A stretch of DNA of 64,000 nt from Trigonopsis variabilis (GCA_003707065.3 PPXM03000012.1:186001-250000), one strand, 5' to 3'; positions 1-11,926 are shown, numbered from the stretch's first letter. A program made the numbers and translations. The notes: generated by a model not told the origin, from the sequence alone.

Positions 1-1
1 T

Positions 2-2689
2 TCTTCGGAAGTTTCTACTGCCTCAAGACTTTGCGATGGTGCTTTAATACTAGTGGATGTCGTCGAAGGAGTTTGTTCACAAACTATGACCGTCTTGCGC
101 CAAGCTTGGCTGGATCAAATCAAACCTATACTAGTTCTCAATAAGATCGACCGCTTAATTACAGAACTGCAAATGTCTCCTTGGGACGCGTACAATCATT
201 TGTCCAACTTAATTGGTCAGGTAAATGCCGTGATGGGGACTTTGTATATGGCCGAACAAACCAAGGAAGGTGGCCTCGATCTGACGGACGATGAGGATCT
301 TTATTTTGCCCCAGAGAAAGATACTGTAATTTTTACAAGCGCCATCGATGGCTGGGGATTCACCGTCAGCCAGTTTGCCTCGCTTTATGAGCGCAAGTTG
401 GGAATGAACAGGTCGGCGTTAGAAAAAGTGTTGTGGGGAGATTATTATTTCGATCCCAAAACAAAAAGGGTCATTAACCAGAAGGCACTAAAAGGAAGAG
501 CCTTGAAACCTCTTTTCGTTCAGCTGGTGTTGGACAACATCTGGGCAGTGTATGATTCGACTGTTCTCAATAGAAACCTGGAGAAAACTGAGAAAATTGT
601 CAAGGTATTGGATCTCAAAGTTTTACCAAGAGACCTGAAAGCCAAAGATGGCCGATTTGTGCTCGGCTTGATTTTTAACCGCTGGATTCCAGTCTCTTCC
701 GCCGTTTTATTGGCCGTGACCAAGATAATCCCCAATCCGAAACAGGCGCAAGCGTCTACAGTGCAAGCTATCTTTGCCAAAACCCCTTATGACATCGTAG
801 GCCTTGTCTCTTCAGAGACCCGACAGGCAATGCTGACATGTTCTCCAGATGGCCCAGTGACGGCCTTTGTCTCCAAGATGGTGGCTGTACGTGAATCAGA
901 ATTACCATCGAGTCGTCCGACAGGTCTAACTGAAGATGAAATGGCTGCTCGACATAAGGCGGCAAGAGAGGCCGCCCAACGAGCTGCACAAGAAGCTAGT
1001 CGGCTTGAAAACAATAGTCTCGAAGACGACCAAGAGGGAGAGGATGATCTGGAAGCGTTAATTGCAGAGATGGAAAAAGAGAACGAGAAGGAAAAGGATT
1101 ACTTGATCGGCTTTGGCCGAGTATATAGTGGCACGCTCAAGGTTGGCCAAGAGATCTATGTCCTAGGACCGAAATACCGGCCAGATATCCCCGATAAATA
1201 TATAACTACGGTGACTATCACCAGTCTTTATCTTTTTATGGGCAGGGACCTGATTGCCTTAGATCAAGTGCCTGCGGGCAACATCGTCGGCATTGGTGGA
1301 TTGGATGGTAAAATATTAAAGAGTGGAACTCTCTCAACTGTTAAGGATTGTGTGAATTTGGCCGGCGTGAGCCTTGGAAGTGCTCCTATCGTGAGAGTAG
1401 CATTGGAGCCAGAAGATCCTGCCGATCTCGATAAACTAGAAGAAGGTCTCAAGTTATTGAACCAAGCTGATTCTTGTGTTCAAGTGCTAATTCAGGAAAC
1501 TGGTGAGCATATCTTGATGACTGCAGGAGAACTTCACTTGGAACGATGTCTCAAAGACCTTCGAGAGCGGTTTGCTCATTGCGAAATTCATTCTTCAGAA
1601 CCGATTGTCCCATTTAAAGAAACAATAATCTCGACTTCCGATCAGTCAGCTCCTATCAATCCCAAATTAGGCCGCGGTGGCTTTCTTGTAAATACCGTGG
1701 AAGGCTCGTTGAAAGTAGTAGTGACGCCTTTACCGGAGAATATCACGGATTTCTTGGATTCTAATCGGAATACTATTAGAGCCCTTACTTCGTTGAAAGG
1801 AAAAGAATCCGCCGAGGATGAAGAAGACGAGGAAGAGCTTTTAAGTGGCCCTTTACTGCCGCTTGAGACATTCAGGAATGAGCTCTCCAAACTTTTCGAA
1901 AATAATGACTATTCAAGTGACTTCATGAACCAGATAGCCGCGTTTGGCCCGAAACGAACTGGTCCAAACATTCTTTTGGATCCTTCAAACATTATTCTTC
2001 ATCATGTCTTTGCAGTTAATACCGACACCACTACTTCATTGAGACGATTCCAGGATGCAATACTATCCGCTTACCAGCTATTTACAAATCAAGGGCCTCT
2101 TTGCTTGGAACCGATCCAAGGCATTTTGGTCAGAGTCGAACCTGGATCAGAGCAAGACCTGTCCAACATCGAAGACCCGAGCTCACTAAAAGCGCTTGAG
2201 ACATCAAGTCAGGTTATGAGCGCAACTCGGGAAGGACTTAGATCTGCCTTTCTTGAGTGGTCTCCTCGTCTTCTCTTAGCAATGTACTCTTGCGATATTC
2301 AAGCTGAGGCTGAAGTGCTTGGTAAAGTCTATGCAGTCGTCACTCGACGACGAGGCAAGATTGTATCTGAAGAGATGAATGAAGGGACGTCCTTCTTTGT
2401 CGTCAAAGCGCTTATTCCTGTCATCGAAGCTTTTGGGTTTGCCGACGAAATCCGGAAAAGAACTTCAGGTGCTGCCAGCCCACAACTTATCTTCGCCGGT
2501 TTCCAGATGCTCGACCAAGATCCGTTCTGGGTTCCCACAACTGAAGAAGAACTGGAAGAGTTTGGGGATACAGCTGATAAGGAGAATATCGCTAAGCGAT
2601 ATATGGATGGAGTTCGCCGCCGAAAGGGTCTCAAAGTGTCGGCGAAGCTAGTGACAAACGCTGAGAAGCAAAGAACGCTCAAAAAATAA
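2..2689 (+). CDS. EFL1: Ribosome assembly GTPase EFL1/Ria1 (5' end outside window)
   Basis: Cytoplasmic EF-2-like GTPase that, with Sdo1/SBDS, releases the anti-association factor Tif6/eIF6 from late 60S subunits. The frame is open from base 2, so the gene starts upstream; the first visible residues (SSEVSTASRLCDGALILVDV) follow the family's switch II region, so the P-loop is missing. The G4 motif NKID is about 45 residues in and a G5-like SAIDGWGF follows. An acidic, charged insert rich in Glu, Asp and Lys lies near 1010-1110, typical of EFL1 and absent from EF-2. Domains II-V follow, with family blocks AGELHLERCLKDL and EPIVPFKE, ending in a basic tail. About 896 residues are seen without an intron. 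Its 3' end faces the MGM1 3' end 119 bp away. Paralogy to EF-2 is the only real alternative, and the insert argues against it. Confidence 0.95.
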   Translation, partial: SSEVSTASRLCDGALILVDVVEGVCSQTMTVLRQAWLDQIKPILVLNKIDRLITELQMSPWDAYNHLSNLIGQVNAVMGTLYMAEQTKEGGLDLTDDEDLYFAPEKDTVIFTSAIDGWGFTVSQFASLYERKLGMNRSALEKVLWGDYYFDPKTKRVINQKALKGRALKPLFVQLVLDNIWAVYDSTVLNRNLEKTEKIVKVLDLKVLPRDLKAKDGRFVLGLIFNRWIPVSSAVLLAVTKIIPNPKQAQASTVQAIFAKTPYDIVGLVSSETRQAMLTCSPDGPVTAFVSKMVAVRESELPSSRPTGLTEDEMAARHKAAREAAQRAAQEASRLENNSLEDDQEGEDDLEALIAEMEKENEKEKDYLIGFGRVYSGTLKVGQEIYVLGPKYRPDIPDKYITTVTITSLYLFMGRDLIALDQVPAGNIVGIGGLDGKILKSGTLSTVKDCVNLAGVSLGSAPIVRVALEPEDPADLDKLEEGLKLLNQADSCVQVLIQETGEHILMTAGELHLERCLKDLRERFAHCEIHSSEPIVPFKETIISTSDQSAPINPKLGRGGFLVNTVEGSLKVVVTPLPENITDFLDSNRNTIRALTSLKGKESAEDEEDEEELLSGPLLPLETFRNELSKLFENNDYSSDFMNQIAAFGPKRTGPNILLDPSNIILHHVFAVNTDTTTSLRRFQDAILSAYQLFTNQGPLCLEPIQGILVRVEPGSEQDLSNIEDPSSLKALETSSQVMSATREGLRSAFLEWSPRLLLAMYSCDIQAEAEVLGKVYAVVTRRRGKIVSEEMNEGTSFFVVKALIPVIEAFGFADEIRKRTSGAASPQLIFAGFQMLDQDPFWVPTTEEELEEFGDTADKENIAKRYMDGVRRRKGLKVSAKLVTNAEKQRTLKK

Positions 2690-2808
2690 CTTTGTAATTT
2701 AGCTACGATGGTCTCGAGTCAAGATAATACCTTATCTAGATTATATACATCTCAGTCCTATAGAATCACACTTAACGCCCGATGATCAATGACAAACAAC
2801 ACTTCTTT

Positions 2809-5464
2809 TCATTTCATCCCCGTATTCTGTAACGCAATGACATCTTCTATTTTCGAGAGGGCTAAGTCCAACAATGTCTTGCGCTGCTGAAGTTCCAAAT
2901 GCCTTCGGATCTTCGGATCCTCCTTTGCGAAAGCCTCGATCTGTGCGGGAGTCAGATTGCGACCCAATCTACTATCCAACTCTCGTGGGAAGTTATAATA
3001 AAAGTCAGATAATAACTCGACGTTCAAAAATAGCACAGCAGTGCTGGTCAGTTTATTTGCAACCACATCCAAGAATATTTCGGGACAGTAGTACTTATTC
3101 TCAGGTTTCTTACACTGGCTAGATCTCACAGCCAGCATGCGCATCTTTAGTATATCTGCACGATCCCGAAGAAAGCAAGCTTCATATCCACGCTCCATTA
3201 ATGGCTGGCTGAATCCATAAGCCTCAGATGATTCGGCCATATTTAAGGGCTTTCCCTCTCGTAACCGATCCACATGAGTCATTACCGCTCGCAACTTTTT
3301 GGCTCCCACTGATCGCTTCAAGTCATCAAAAGCACTGTTACATTGCCCGAGCTCTTCTTTCAAAAGAGAATACGCATTCTCCTTCGAAGCCACCCATTCT
3401 CGCTCATCAACCTCAATTTCATACTTGTAAGGCTTGATGCAGTTTTCAACCTGATCAGCGGTTGAGAAATATCGAGCGTTAAGAATTTGATATGTGGCTT
3501 GCCTAATGGCTTCTTGTGCCATAGGATGGGTCTTAAAAGGCCCAACAGCGATCTTTTGATCCATAGCTTCAGTCAAGGCATTGATTATCAGGCTGGTACT
3601 TAATCGTCCAATGCCAAGTTTCGTGAGACTAGAAGTGGCAGCATCCAATTTCCGATGCCAAATTACATCATCCTTTGATGCTGACGGGAGTTGTGCCACT
3701 GACGGTTCAGCTGAAATGGGCTGCCCAGGTTTGTAAGGACGATTCCAGAATCGCTGAGCCAAAAGATCTAGCACCCTTTGATCCAAATCAGCCTTCAATA
3801 TCTGGCGGACTTTTTCACGGCCAAATTTGGAGCTAAAATCATTAAAGCTGATCTTAAAAGCATCCACAGACTCATCCAGGTAAGTCTGAGGAGTCAAATA
3901 TCGATCATTGTATTCAACTTTGAACTGGTAACTTGCTTCCTCGAGCTCTTGGTGGATAGCATTCGCCGTGGGCTGAAGACTGTTAGCCATTGTTTGCTCA
4001 AGGACCTTCATTAGCTTTGTCTTCAGGCTATCAACTCCAACCTGACAATTTGACATTTCAAACTCCGGGTGCTGAGAAAAGTAGGAATGCTCATTTTTGC
4101 TAATCAAAGACGTTATATCGGCTGATCGGCGGAAAAGACCCATCGAGGGAACCTTAGTTATGACGCCCACGTATCCCATCGATAAAGGATAGTTTTTGTT
4201 ATTCAAGATAGCGATAGCACGCTCTGGATCGACCAGGTCCATCTTCGTGATAACACCGATTGTACGTTCTCCTCTGGGATCGACTAAACGACTAGCACGA
4301 AGAGCGGAAGAGTTAGCCAGATCGACGTCTGCAGCAGAGATAGCAAGGATCACATTAGGAGCCCGAATATATTTCTCACACAACTGCGTGATTTTGCGTT
4401 TTAATGAGTCGGGTTGATCAGCAGCAGCAATTTGGATATATCCCGGCAAATCAATCAAGGTGAGATCGGGAACATTGGGGGAAAAGATGTTTAGCTGAAT
4501 TGGATCGTCACTCACAGCCTCATGTTCGGAGACCGCCATATTAAGATCGACCAGAGTTTTCTGAATAGAGGTGAAATCAGTGATTTTACCCAAGCCCAAA
4601 GCAGGGAATTCACCATATTCGGCGGCAGAGTCTGGCGTATTAATGAGAGTTAATTCAATGGGACGACGAGTGACCATGTTATTACCTTTGGGCAAAAACT
4701 CATGGCCAACAATGGCTTCCAAAACTGAGCTTTTACCCGAACTTTGGGATCCGATGACGACGATTGAGGGCAGTTGAAGGGTTTCAGATTCTCCAATTCG
4801 CTGGAGGATACCTCTAATCTCAATCATCTTCTTGGTAAGGAAAATCATCTTATCCTCTTTGGCAATCTTTTCTTCGCTAGACGCTCCTTCATCGTCATCG
4901 GTTGCCATATAAGCAGCTCCAGCTACTGTAGTCGCCAACGTCCCATCGTCTCCTCCACTGCCGCTAGACCCATCACTGGTGGATTGCTCAGAAGAGCCTT
5001 CACCATTGTTGCCTCTCCAGCCGCCCGAACCAAACGATGGAAAGTCCAAATCAGATATAGCGTCTGACGCTTGATCCCAGATTCCTCCGATCCAGTCAGA
5101 AGCCTCATTTATTTTGTCCGAAGTGTATGATGCCACGCCTAAAAGTTAGCAAGCAAATGAAAGAGATTCAGGTTAACGTACTTTGAACCTTATGATTCAC
5201 ATAAGCGATTCCACCTGCTGCAGCTCCACCAACATAAGCAGGAATTCTAGCGGCCTTGGCAAACACCTTGAAAGAGAGTTCTCGAGCTAGAATATTCGAT
5301 ACATGTAGATTTCTGAGCTCAATCCTTGGTCTTTGAATAGCTGAATTGCTCCATGGCGATAATTTTTTTGTTCCGTGGTGTAGGCTTCGCGAAGTCAGAA
5401 GACCTTTTTGAACCCTGGCTGAGTTTAAACAAAAGGAGCGGAGGTTAATAGCTCTCTGAAACAT
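2809..5464 (-). CDS. MGM1: Mitochondrial dynamin-like GTPase Mgm1 (Msp1/OPA1 family)
   Basis: Inner-membrane dynamin needed for mitochondrial inner-membrane fusion and cristae. Coding exons are 5182-5464 and 2809-5138, joined over a 43-nt intron (5139-5181, donor GTACGT, branch CTAAC); 870 aa. The N-terminus is Arg/Ser-rich and nearly free of acids, a mitochondrial presequence, followed by a Gly/Ala-rich membrane segment (about residues 75-90). A Gly/Ser/acidic linker then leads to the short hydrophobic stretch LATTVAGAAYMA, placed where rhomboid (Pcp1) cuts Mgm1 into long and short forms. The GTPase domain has GSQSSGKSS (G1), DLPG (G3) and TKMD (G4). The stalk and C-terminal GED-like part complete it. 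Length and order match the family. The start at 5464 is the first Met before the presequence. The intron separates the presequence and membrane segment from the rest. Confidence 0.95.
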
Positions 5465-5588
5465 TTTTCCAACGCAAACGCAAACGTTTGCAGAGCGTTA
5501 AAGATTCAATAGATAGTCGGATCCTTCGTGTTGTGATTGTCGCAAACAAATGATGCTTGTAACAGGTTCGTTGCACGCCACTTCACCA

Positions 5589-6810
5589 ATGTGTCGGTTC
5601 TTGATTTATAAAGGTAAAGGAACCTCCAGATGTCCTCTTTACTGACGATTAGGAAAGGAGCCTGTATTATTGGCTCATTTGCTAACCCGGCCAGCACACT
5701 CTATAATCAAGTATGGATCGTCTTGGGAGCTCATCCTGACATGTCTAGTCAATCTTTCGACTCTCGGCTGCGGTTAGACGTTCGGTGGGTTATATAATCG
5801 AATTAGTTTTGCTAATATATAGACGTCCAATCAATGGGGACGGCTTTGGAGTGGGATATTACTGTCGAGATGACGATGACGAGATGAATGATGAACCTTG
5901 TGTATATACTGCCATTACTCCTGTTTGCTATCCTATTTTTCACGGCTGACAATAGGCATGGAATAATCTAAACTTGGCTAGATTGGCGGAGAAGACCAAA
6001 AGCGACCGAGTCTTTGCTCATATCCGAGCTTCCACTTCTGGAGTATTATCCGAGACCAACTGCCATCCTTTTGTCTATCACAGTTTAATGTTCATGCACA
6101 ATGGAAGTGTTGCGAACTTCCGTGCTATAAAGCGGAGATTAGTGGACCATATCGATACGAAATTTTTTGTCCAGATTCAAGGAAGCACCGATAGTGAATA
6201 CTGCTTTGCCCTTTTCCTCGACTGTCTGGAGAAGCTCGGCAATGATCTGTCAAAACCTGACCATAAGAAAGGCTTTGGACATGAGGTGATAAGAGAGGCC
6301 TTGCTGAAAACTATTGATCTTATCAAGGACTGGTCTCTAAGTGTGCCCAATGGTGACAAGGAACCTAGTTTGTTGAATTTTGCGGTCACCGATGGTCACA
6401 GCATTGTAGTGACTAGATATGTCACGTCAAAATCAGAGGAAGCAGCATCCCTACACTTCTCGACCGGTTCGAAATTCGTTGAAGTGTCCCCTGGAGAATA
6501 TCAGATGCAGCGAGCTGATAGAAGACAAGATGTAATCATGATCGCCTCCGAACCTTTGACATTCGAGAGAAATGACTGGGTTACTGTCCCCACAAATACA
6601 GTTGTAACTGTCTATAACCAAACTCTCCTTTTGCATCCCATTATCGACCAGTTCTACGATAGCGATCCCACATTCTTGAGGACAAGTGGATATGCCGAAC
6701 TGAAGGGATTAGTCAGTCCTATTCAGGTCTCGTCTACAACTGCACTGGCCGACCATGTTCCACCTCTAGGACGTGAAGATAGGCGTGCGATTCCTTCTCT
6801 GCAAGCATAA
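5589..6810 (+). CDS. DUG3: Class II glutamine amidotransferase Dug3 (glutathione degradation)
   Basis: Ntn-type amidotransferase subunit of the Dug1-Dug2-Dug3 pathway; with Dug2 it hydrolyses the gamma-glutamyl bond of glutathione in the cytosol. Five exons: 5589-5613, 5653-5710, 5749-5784, 5823-5922 and 5956-6810, with introns of 39, 38, 38 and 33 nt; 357 aa. The protein begins MCRFLIYKG, leaving Cys2 as the N-terminal nucleophile after Met removal. Conserved blocks follow in order: EPVLLAHLLTRPAHS, FDSRLRLDVR, RPINGDGFGVGYY, FAHIRAST, TNCHPF and MFMHNG. The first exon is only 25 nt, and all four introns lie in the first 370 bp. It diverges from MGM1 over about 125 bp and converges on POL12. 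Identity rests on the reconstructed N-terminus, which matches the family codon by codon across every junction. Confidence 0.93.
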
Positions 6811-7238
6811 GAATACGCAATTCCAAGTTAATTTACCTGATTAAAGCTATCATGCGATGCTGATGAGCAATTTATAGTCCTCAGCTTCACTGAGCACTCT
6901 CCGAACGAGGTGATTGGCTACATATACATAACTTCCATTGGAGCATGCCCTTAGAGACAACAGCCAAATGAAGAAAGACAGGCCAGCGGTCTAGTCACGT
7001 CCATTTTACGGCTCTACGGCTCTAGTATTGTCATTTACAAAAATAATCAGGCACTGCCATTGCATAGTTGGCAAGTGAGTTTGATTGATGTTCGATATAC
7101 GGTTTGTTCATGCATAGTACAAGTTCAATACTATAGAATCATGAAAATGTTGTGGCTCCAAACTAATTTATATCTTCATATAAACATTCAATTCTCTAAT
7201 ATTACACCAGATCCAGCTCCCCGTTAACTATTAGCCTA
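6811..7238. other. Convergent intergenic spacer DUG3/POL12
   Basis: 428 bp between two stop codons, AT-rich towards the POL12 side. It should hold both 3'-UTRs and poly(A) signals. I see no gene, tRNA or repeat in it. Confidence 0.6.
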
Positions 7239-9267
7239 CTAAATTTTGACGATATCCACCTGTGCCCTATCCCAGACGTGATGAAAGAACATGTCTTCCA
7301 TCCCATCAACCTTGTACCGATCTTCCGGCACTGGGGGTTTGACTCTTAAATGAGCATAGGTACCGTAAGCTTTCTTTTTAGTAAGCACTCCCGGGTTGAT
7401 AGAAAGCAAGCCGTCCACTACTTTGGCGAAATGACGAGTTTGACTGGGCAAGATAAGAATATCAGGATTAGCTTGTGAAAATTCGGCCAGACCCAGGTAC
7501 GAGACATCCAGACTGGAGTTTGAAGCAAGTCCACTGATATCCTTGCAAGTACCATCGCCGTATCCAGGAAATAGAGGATAGAAATGACGTTGACGAACCA
7601 ACTCACGGGTCACTCGCGAATACATGTTCTCACTCGCTGCTGTCCCAGATGTGATACCCTCTTGGGTGAGATCGTAAATGATATCGTTAGTAGAAATTCC
7701 GATTGTCAGCTCATTGATGGAGACTGTGCAAGGATTAGGAAGGCATTTGATATTTTTTGGCAGTCCGAGAGCTTTACGGTCAAGCTGCTCCTGAGGATAG
7801 GCTGCATGACGAGAGACCGCGTCACGAACATGGGGAACCAGAAAGACGGTAATAGATGATGGTAGAGATGATAATTCACTACTTATTCGCTCGATAAATA
7901 AATCGTCTAACGTACCATCACCTTGAGCTAAATGGAAATCACCTGAGGCGACCATGGGATGCTCGATATCCACAAATGGCCCAGCAAGAATGAGATAATC
8001 GGGTGAGTTCTTGCTTGCAACCTTAATGATTTCTTTAATGGGGTCAAAATCGAGGTTTGTTTGAGAGGTGAACGGACCTGCGGCAATCATAACACTAAGA
8101 GGCTCTTCACCATATCTGTCAGATATCTCTTCTAAGGCATCCCTAGAAGATATAGGACTAGGAAGAAGAGGCAAGTCGATGACTTCTTTGACAAAAAAAT
8201 AGTCTCCACTGGCGTTTATCCCTTTGAAAGCAACGATCTGTCCGGGATAGAAAAAGAAATCATCACTTGACATTTTTATAGGTATTCGAACACCTCCTGA
8301 TAAGCGTCTGCTCGTTTCGAGTACTAGCGACGCCTTATTTATTCTTCCTCCCGTTAAAGAATCGGAAGCAATTCGACCAACAGTTAAAATCTCCATCTAT
8401 TTGAGTTAGATACGGAGTTATGCACGGAAATGTACCTGGCTAGCGTGAGAAGGGTTCCCAAAGTCTTCTGGCTTGTAACCAGTCTCTTTAAGTGCATCAA
8501 TGAAAGACTCTATTCGTTCATCAAGATCTATAGTCCGTCAGCAAGCTGTCCTGAGTTGACTAGATCCTTACATTCTGAAGCCTCGGATAGTTTCTGATAC
8601 ATGGTTCGGAATTGATACTTTTTAATATCAACATTAGAAGCCAGTTTCATACGAGTGGCGTCTTTGGGAGTCAATTCGCTAGGAAGGTCAAATTCTTTAT
8701 TTAATGATTCAAGTATAGCGCCAGGATCAGGCCTTTGCGAAAATAAAATACCACTAGACATTAGTAAGGAAAGTAGTTACCATACTCTTTGATTAGACTC
8801 GTTTCAGGAGTAATTGGATCGGAATTCGAGTCTATCATTCTGCGAGAAGACGGGCGGGTCGGCGTGGCACTTGACAATTGCCGTCGTTTCATCACTAGTG
8901 GAGTCTTTGGGCTTTGTCTAATGGTCAGAGTTGTATAGGTTCATATCTAGTACCTTTTATCTGCGCTTGTCATTCGGGCTTTAATTGGTCCTACACTACC
9001 TGGTGTCTTCACTGCTGAATTTCGTGCTCTTGACGCGTTTTCAAGTTTCTCCTGGATATTTTCTCGGAGATCTTTGATATTTTTCTCATTCAATTCAAGA
9101 TCGGCTGCCATTGCGAGACAGTATGACTCCCATTTGTAATGGAGCTCTTGCGCATCCAAAGAGAAGATCTTCGCCAGAGTCTCCAGATCAGACACAACCT
9201 CGGGTTTTTTCTCTAAACCATTGCCAAATATATCGATAATAGATGTTTGCAATTCGCTCACAGTCAT
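7239..9267 (-). CDS. POL12: DNA polymerase alpha-primase subunit B (Pol12)
   Basis: Regulatory B subunit of polymerase alpha-primase, which couples the catalytic subunit to initiation and telomere capping. Five exons: 8954-9267, 8786-8917, 8572-8753, 8436-8527 and 7239-8396; introns of 36, 32, 44 and 39 nt; 625 aa. The N-terminal helical domain (residues 1-105) is followed by a basic Ser/Thr/Pro linker. Next come the OB-fold segment (from about YLDERIESF to EIYTV-like MEILTVGRI) and the calcineurin-like domain, which is inactive in this family, with AGPFVDIEHPM. It ends with the hydrophobic C-terminal block RHFAKVVDGLLSINPG. Each junction restores frame and family sequence. The 32-nt intron (8754-8785) is among the shortest here. 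The final exon happens to begin with ATG in frame, so an automated caller could start the gene there and lose 240 residues. Confidence 0.92.
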
Positions 9268-9997
9268 GATTATGAGTTGAAAGGAAAGCTTTTAGCAAGC
9301 TGAGTAGATCCTCTCTACTCCCAATAGGTATTCACTAAAACTTTGGTCAAGCTTAAAAATGACCTCAAAATTTAGAAAATCTTGTTTCCGTTGAGGCTTC
9401 AGATTTTTTGGAGCTAACCGGTCGGAAGATGCGCGCTCTCAATGGAGAAAGTCGAGACGCGTCACGTTGACTCGTGCAACAAATTAATCTCAAATGAGAC
9501 AAACCGCTACATACGAAGACCCGATGCTAGGAAGGCAATCCGATCCTATCTATGTTCTTCCTACATTCTAAGATCCATGTAATTAAAGAGTGACGCTGAT
9601 TGAGCATTGAGATAAAAAAATGAGGCTGCTCCAAAGGGATTGTTCGCGGCTAACAACAATGTCTAATAATGCTAATGCTAAAGCTAGGAAGGTAGTTATC
9701 TCGTCTAGTAAGAAGGGCACAAGTCATATATGAAGCCCGTTTGTCCCAACCATCTCCAAATGCAGTAGCAATAGGTGGGACATCATATAAATGCGATATG
9801 GTACGTATCGTCACACAGACCGAATACTCTGATCTGATGCGTGAAAATATGATTTCTTTGTATTAACAAGTAATCGTCACATGTTAGTGAGGCTCCTGAA
9901 TCTCAACTATCGGCGAGGTATGTGCTATTATTTCAAAGATACCATAGCCTTTATAGTATAATATACAAGTAATATACATCAGAATCTTCATCATATT
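9268..9997. other. Intergenic: POL12 promoter, ALG6 3' region, possible small plus-strand gene
   Basis: 730 bp between the POL12 start and the ALG6 stop. It must contain the POL12 promoter and the ALG6 3'-UTR. A plus-strand stretch (about 9619-9732) reads as a 37-codon basic ORF containing MSNNANAKARK, and another frame is open around 9730-9865. Neither gives a product I recognise, and the possible splice sites lack the branch motif seen elsewhere, so no gene is called. Confidence 0.4.
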
Positions 9998-11926
9998 TTA
10001 ATGACGCTTTAGCTTCTTAAGCTTGCCCCTTGAAGGCTTGGTATTCGTTGAAGACAAAAGGTGGATAGAAATGAGAATGATGTTATAATTGACGTAGAGA
10101 AAAAAGATAAAGAAGCAGGCAAAAGAGATAATGATGTTGGCAACGACGAAGATATCAGGATGGTGAGGAAATAGCTGCTGCAGGATGATATCGTTACAGT
10201 TAATTTGTATAATCAAGACCAGAATCATGCCAATGTATGATCCAACAACAACGAGACGCAGAAGACAGGAAAAGTAGGTGCGCGTAGTGGGAAGAGCCTT
10301 GTGAGCAGACAATAACCAATTCCAAAAGAGGGAGACCGCAAGAGTCTGTAAAATGAGATGGTCTTCAGTAAGCAAAGGGAGAAGGCTGAATACTGCAACA
10401 TTATTTATCCAGATTACCATTGGAATAACATTCTCAACATCTGCTCCATCTTCGGAAAGCAGTGGCTTTTCATTTTCACCATCATCACTGTCGTCAACGA
10501 TGTCAGACTCATCTTCGCAGAGGTTTGAGGCCTTAAGGTATCGAACTGATAAAAGAGTCGATATCGACAAAGGTAGCAGGACGGATTTCTCGTGCACCTG
10601 GAAAGAAAACAGAAAAAAGCCCCAAGCAGAAGCCGCCAAGGCCCATGGAAGGAGCCGTTTCAAAGGAAGCATGAAGATGATCAGACAAGTGGGAAGTATC
10701 GAACCCAGAGTTGCCAGAAGACTGACTTTCTGAAGCTGTAGAGGATCAAAGATGGTCTTGAACTTTATAAATACATTCGCAGCACACCAGAAACTGGCAA
10801 CTTTGCCCTCCCAGAGACCGCGGTCGAAAGGAAATACTCGCATGATACTTTGCTTGACTTGTGCCAAGCCGGGGCGAAACAGAAGTAATTTTCCAGGCCA
10901 TGAGGCTGCATCGCAGTCAACACATTTAGCAAACATGATCAGGGGAGAGTAGATCGTTATAAAGGTAATACTTGTCACAAACGCTAGGCCAAATAGCCTG
11001 CCCCAATGAATGCCAGCTAAAAGCTCTCGAAGGGATCTGACGGGGTGAAAGATTAAAGAAGACGTAGAAAGCCAGGATAAAAAGTTAGGAAAGCAAGTCC
11101 CTAAAAGATAGGCAAAGATGACAGGAGCATAATACAGGGCCATCTGTTTGAAGCAGATAGACATCACAAACAGGATACACCCAACATAGATTCGATTCCG
11201 CAATAGACTGACCAATGACAAGCCAGTGAGACCCAACATGACACCATTATATTGAAAATGACCATTATCAATAAGTATTAAGGCTGGTTGCAGCAGAACT
11301 AACACCTTGGCTATGTTTCTATCCCGAGAATTGAGAAGAGTGAACGTGCTCCCAGCATAGGCAATATATAGATTGACAGCAGCGATCCATGTGACAAGCT
11401 CACTCAGAATGACTGTAGCCCTCATGTATGCAATCAATCCATCCGTTTCCATACCTCTACTGGTATCTAATGCAAACCAGTCCTGTCCTCCAAATAGCCG
11501 TCCCAAATATCCCAAGAACATGGAATGATACGCCGTCAAGGGGGGATAATCTAGGCCCCACCACTGTAAGTCGTACCAGTACCATTCTCTGATGGGGAGA
11601 TTAGTCGTTATTTCCATCCAGTGTCGTTGCGCCTCGAAATCCCCATACATGGGAGGCTCCCCTTGTCCTGAGAAAGGACCCAGCCCAACCTGGAACCTAA
11701 TCATCAATAATAACAAAATTATAATTCTTCCGGCGACCCATTGAACGGAAGCCCGGAGAAACGGCGCGAGAAATCCATATATTGGGGCTACCATAGCGGG
11801 ATGCCACTTCCGGTAGTGTCGACGCTTGAGCCTAGCGAGCGATACAACGTAGAAAGGACCGCGTTGCGTTTTTATGGGAAAGTGAACGTGCCATCCCGAC
11901 CTCTCCAAACCGTAAAAGTCACGCAT
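9998..11926 (-). CDS. ALG6: Dolichyl-P-Glc:Man9GlcNAc2-PP-dolichol alpha-1,3-glucosyltransferase Alg6
   Basis: ER multi-pass glycosyltransferase (GT57) that adds the first glucose to the lipid-linked N-glycan precursor. One uninterrupted 642-codon frame. The luminal loop near residues 93-106 carries GDFEAQRHWMEIT with the acidic residues thought to be catalytic, then WYWYDLQWWGLDYPPLTAYHS, which separates Alg6/Alg8 from other families. Further family blocks are LIDNGHFQYNGVMLG, the FPFDRGLWEGKVASFWC loop and FQVHEKSVLLPLS. Many hydrophobic helices span the rest. An acidic hydrophilic loop (SDIVDDSDDGENEKP) sits near residue 480, and the C-terminus ends in a basic tail. I chose ALG6 over the paralogue ALG8 from the wording of the luminal loop, by memory of the family rather than by alignment. 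Confidence 0.9.
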   Translation of the reverse strand: MRDFYGLERSGWHVHFPIKTQRGPFYVVSLARLKRRHYRKWHPAMVAPIYGFLAPFLRASVQWVAGRIIILLLLMIRFQVGLGPFSGQGEPPMYGDFEAQRHWMEITTNLPIREWYWYDLQWWGLDYPPLTAYHSMFLGYLGRLFGGQDWFALDTSRGMETDGLIAYMRATVILSELVTWIAAVNLYIAYAGSTFTLLNSRDRNIAKVLVLLQPALILIDNGHFQYNGVMLGLTGLSLVSLLRNRIYVGCILFVMSICFKQMALYYAPVIFAYLLGTCFPNFLSWLSTSSLIFHPVRSLRELLAGIHWGRLFGLAFVTSITFITIYSPLIMFAKCVDCDAASWPGKLLLFRPGLAQVKQSIMRVFPFDRGLWEGKVASFWCAANVFIKFKTIFDPLQLQKVSLLATLGSILPTCLIIFMLPLKRLLPWALAASAWGFFLFSFQVHEKSVLLPLSISTLLSVRYLKASNLCEDESDIVDDSDDGENEKPLLSEDGADVENVIPMVIWINNVAVFSLLPLLTEDHLILQTLAVSLFWNWLLSAHKALPTTRTYFSCLLRLVVVGSYIGMILVLIIQINCNDIILQQLFPHHPDIFVVANIIISFACFFIFFLYVNYNIILISIHLLSSTNTKPSRGKLKKLKRH

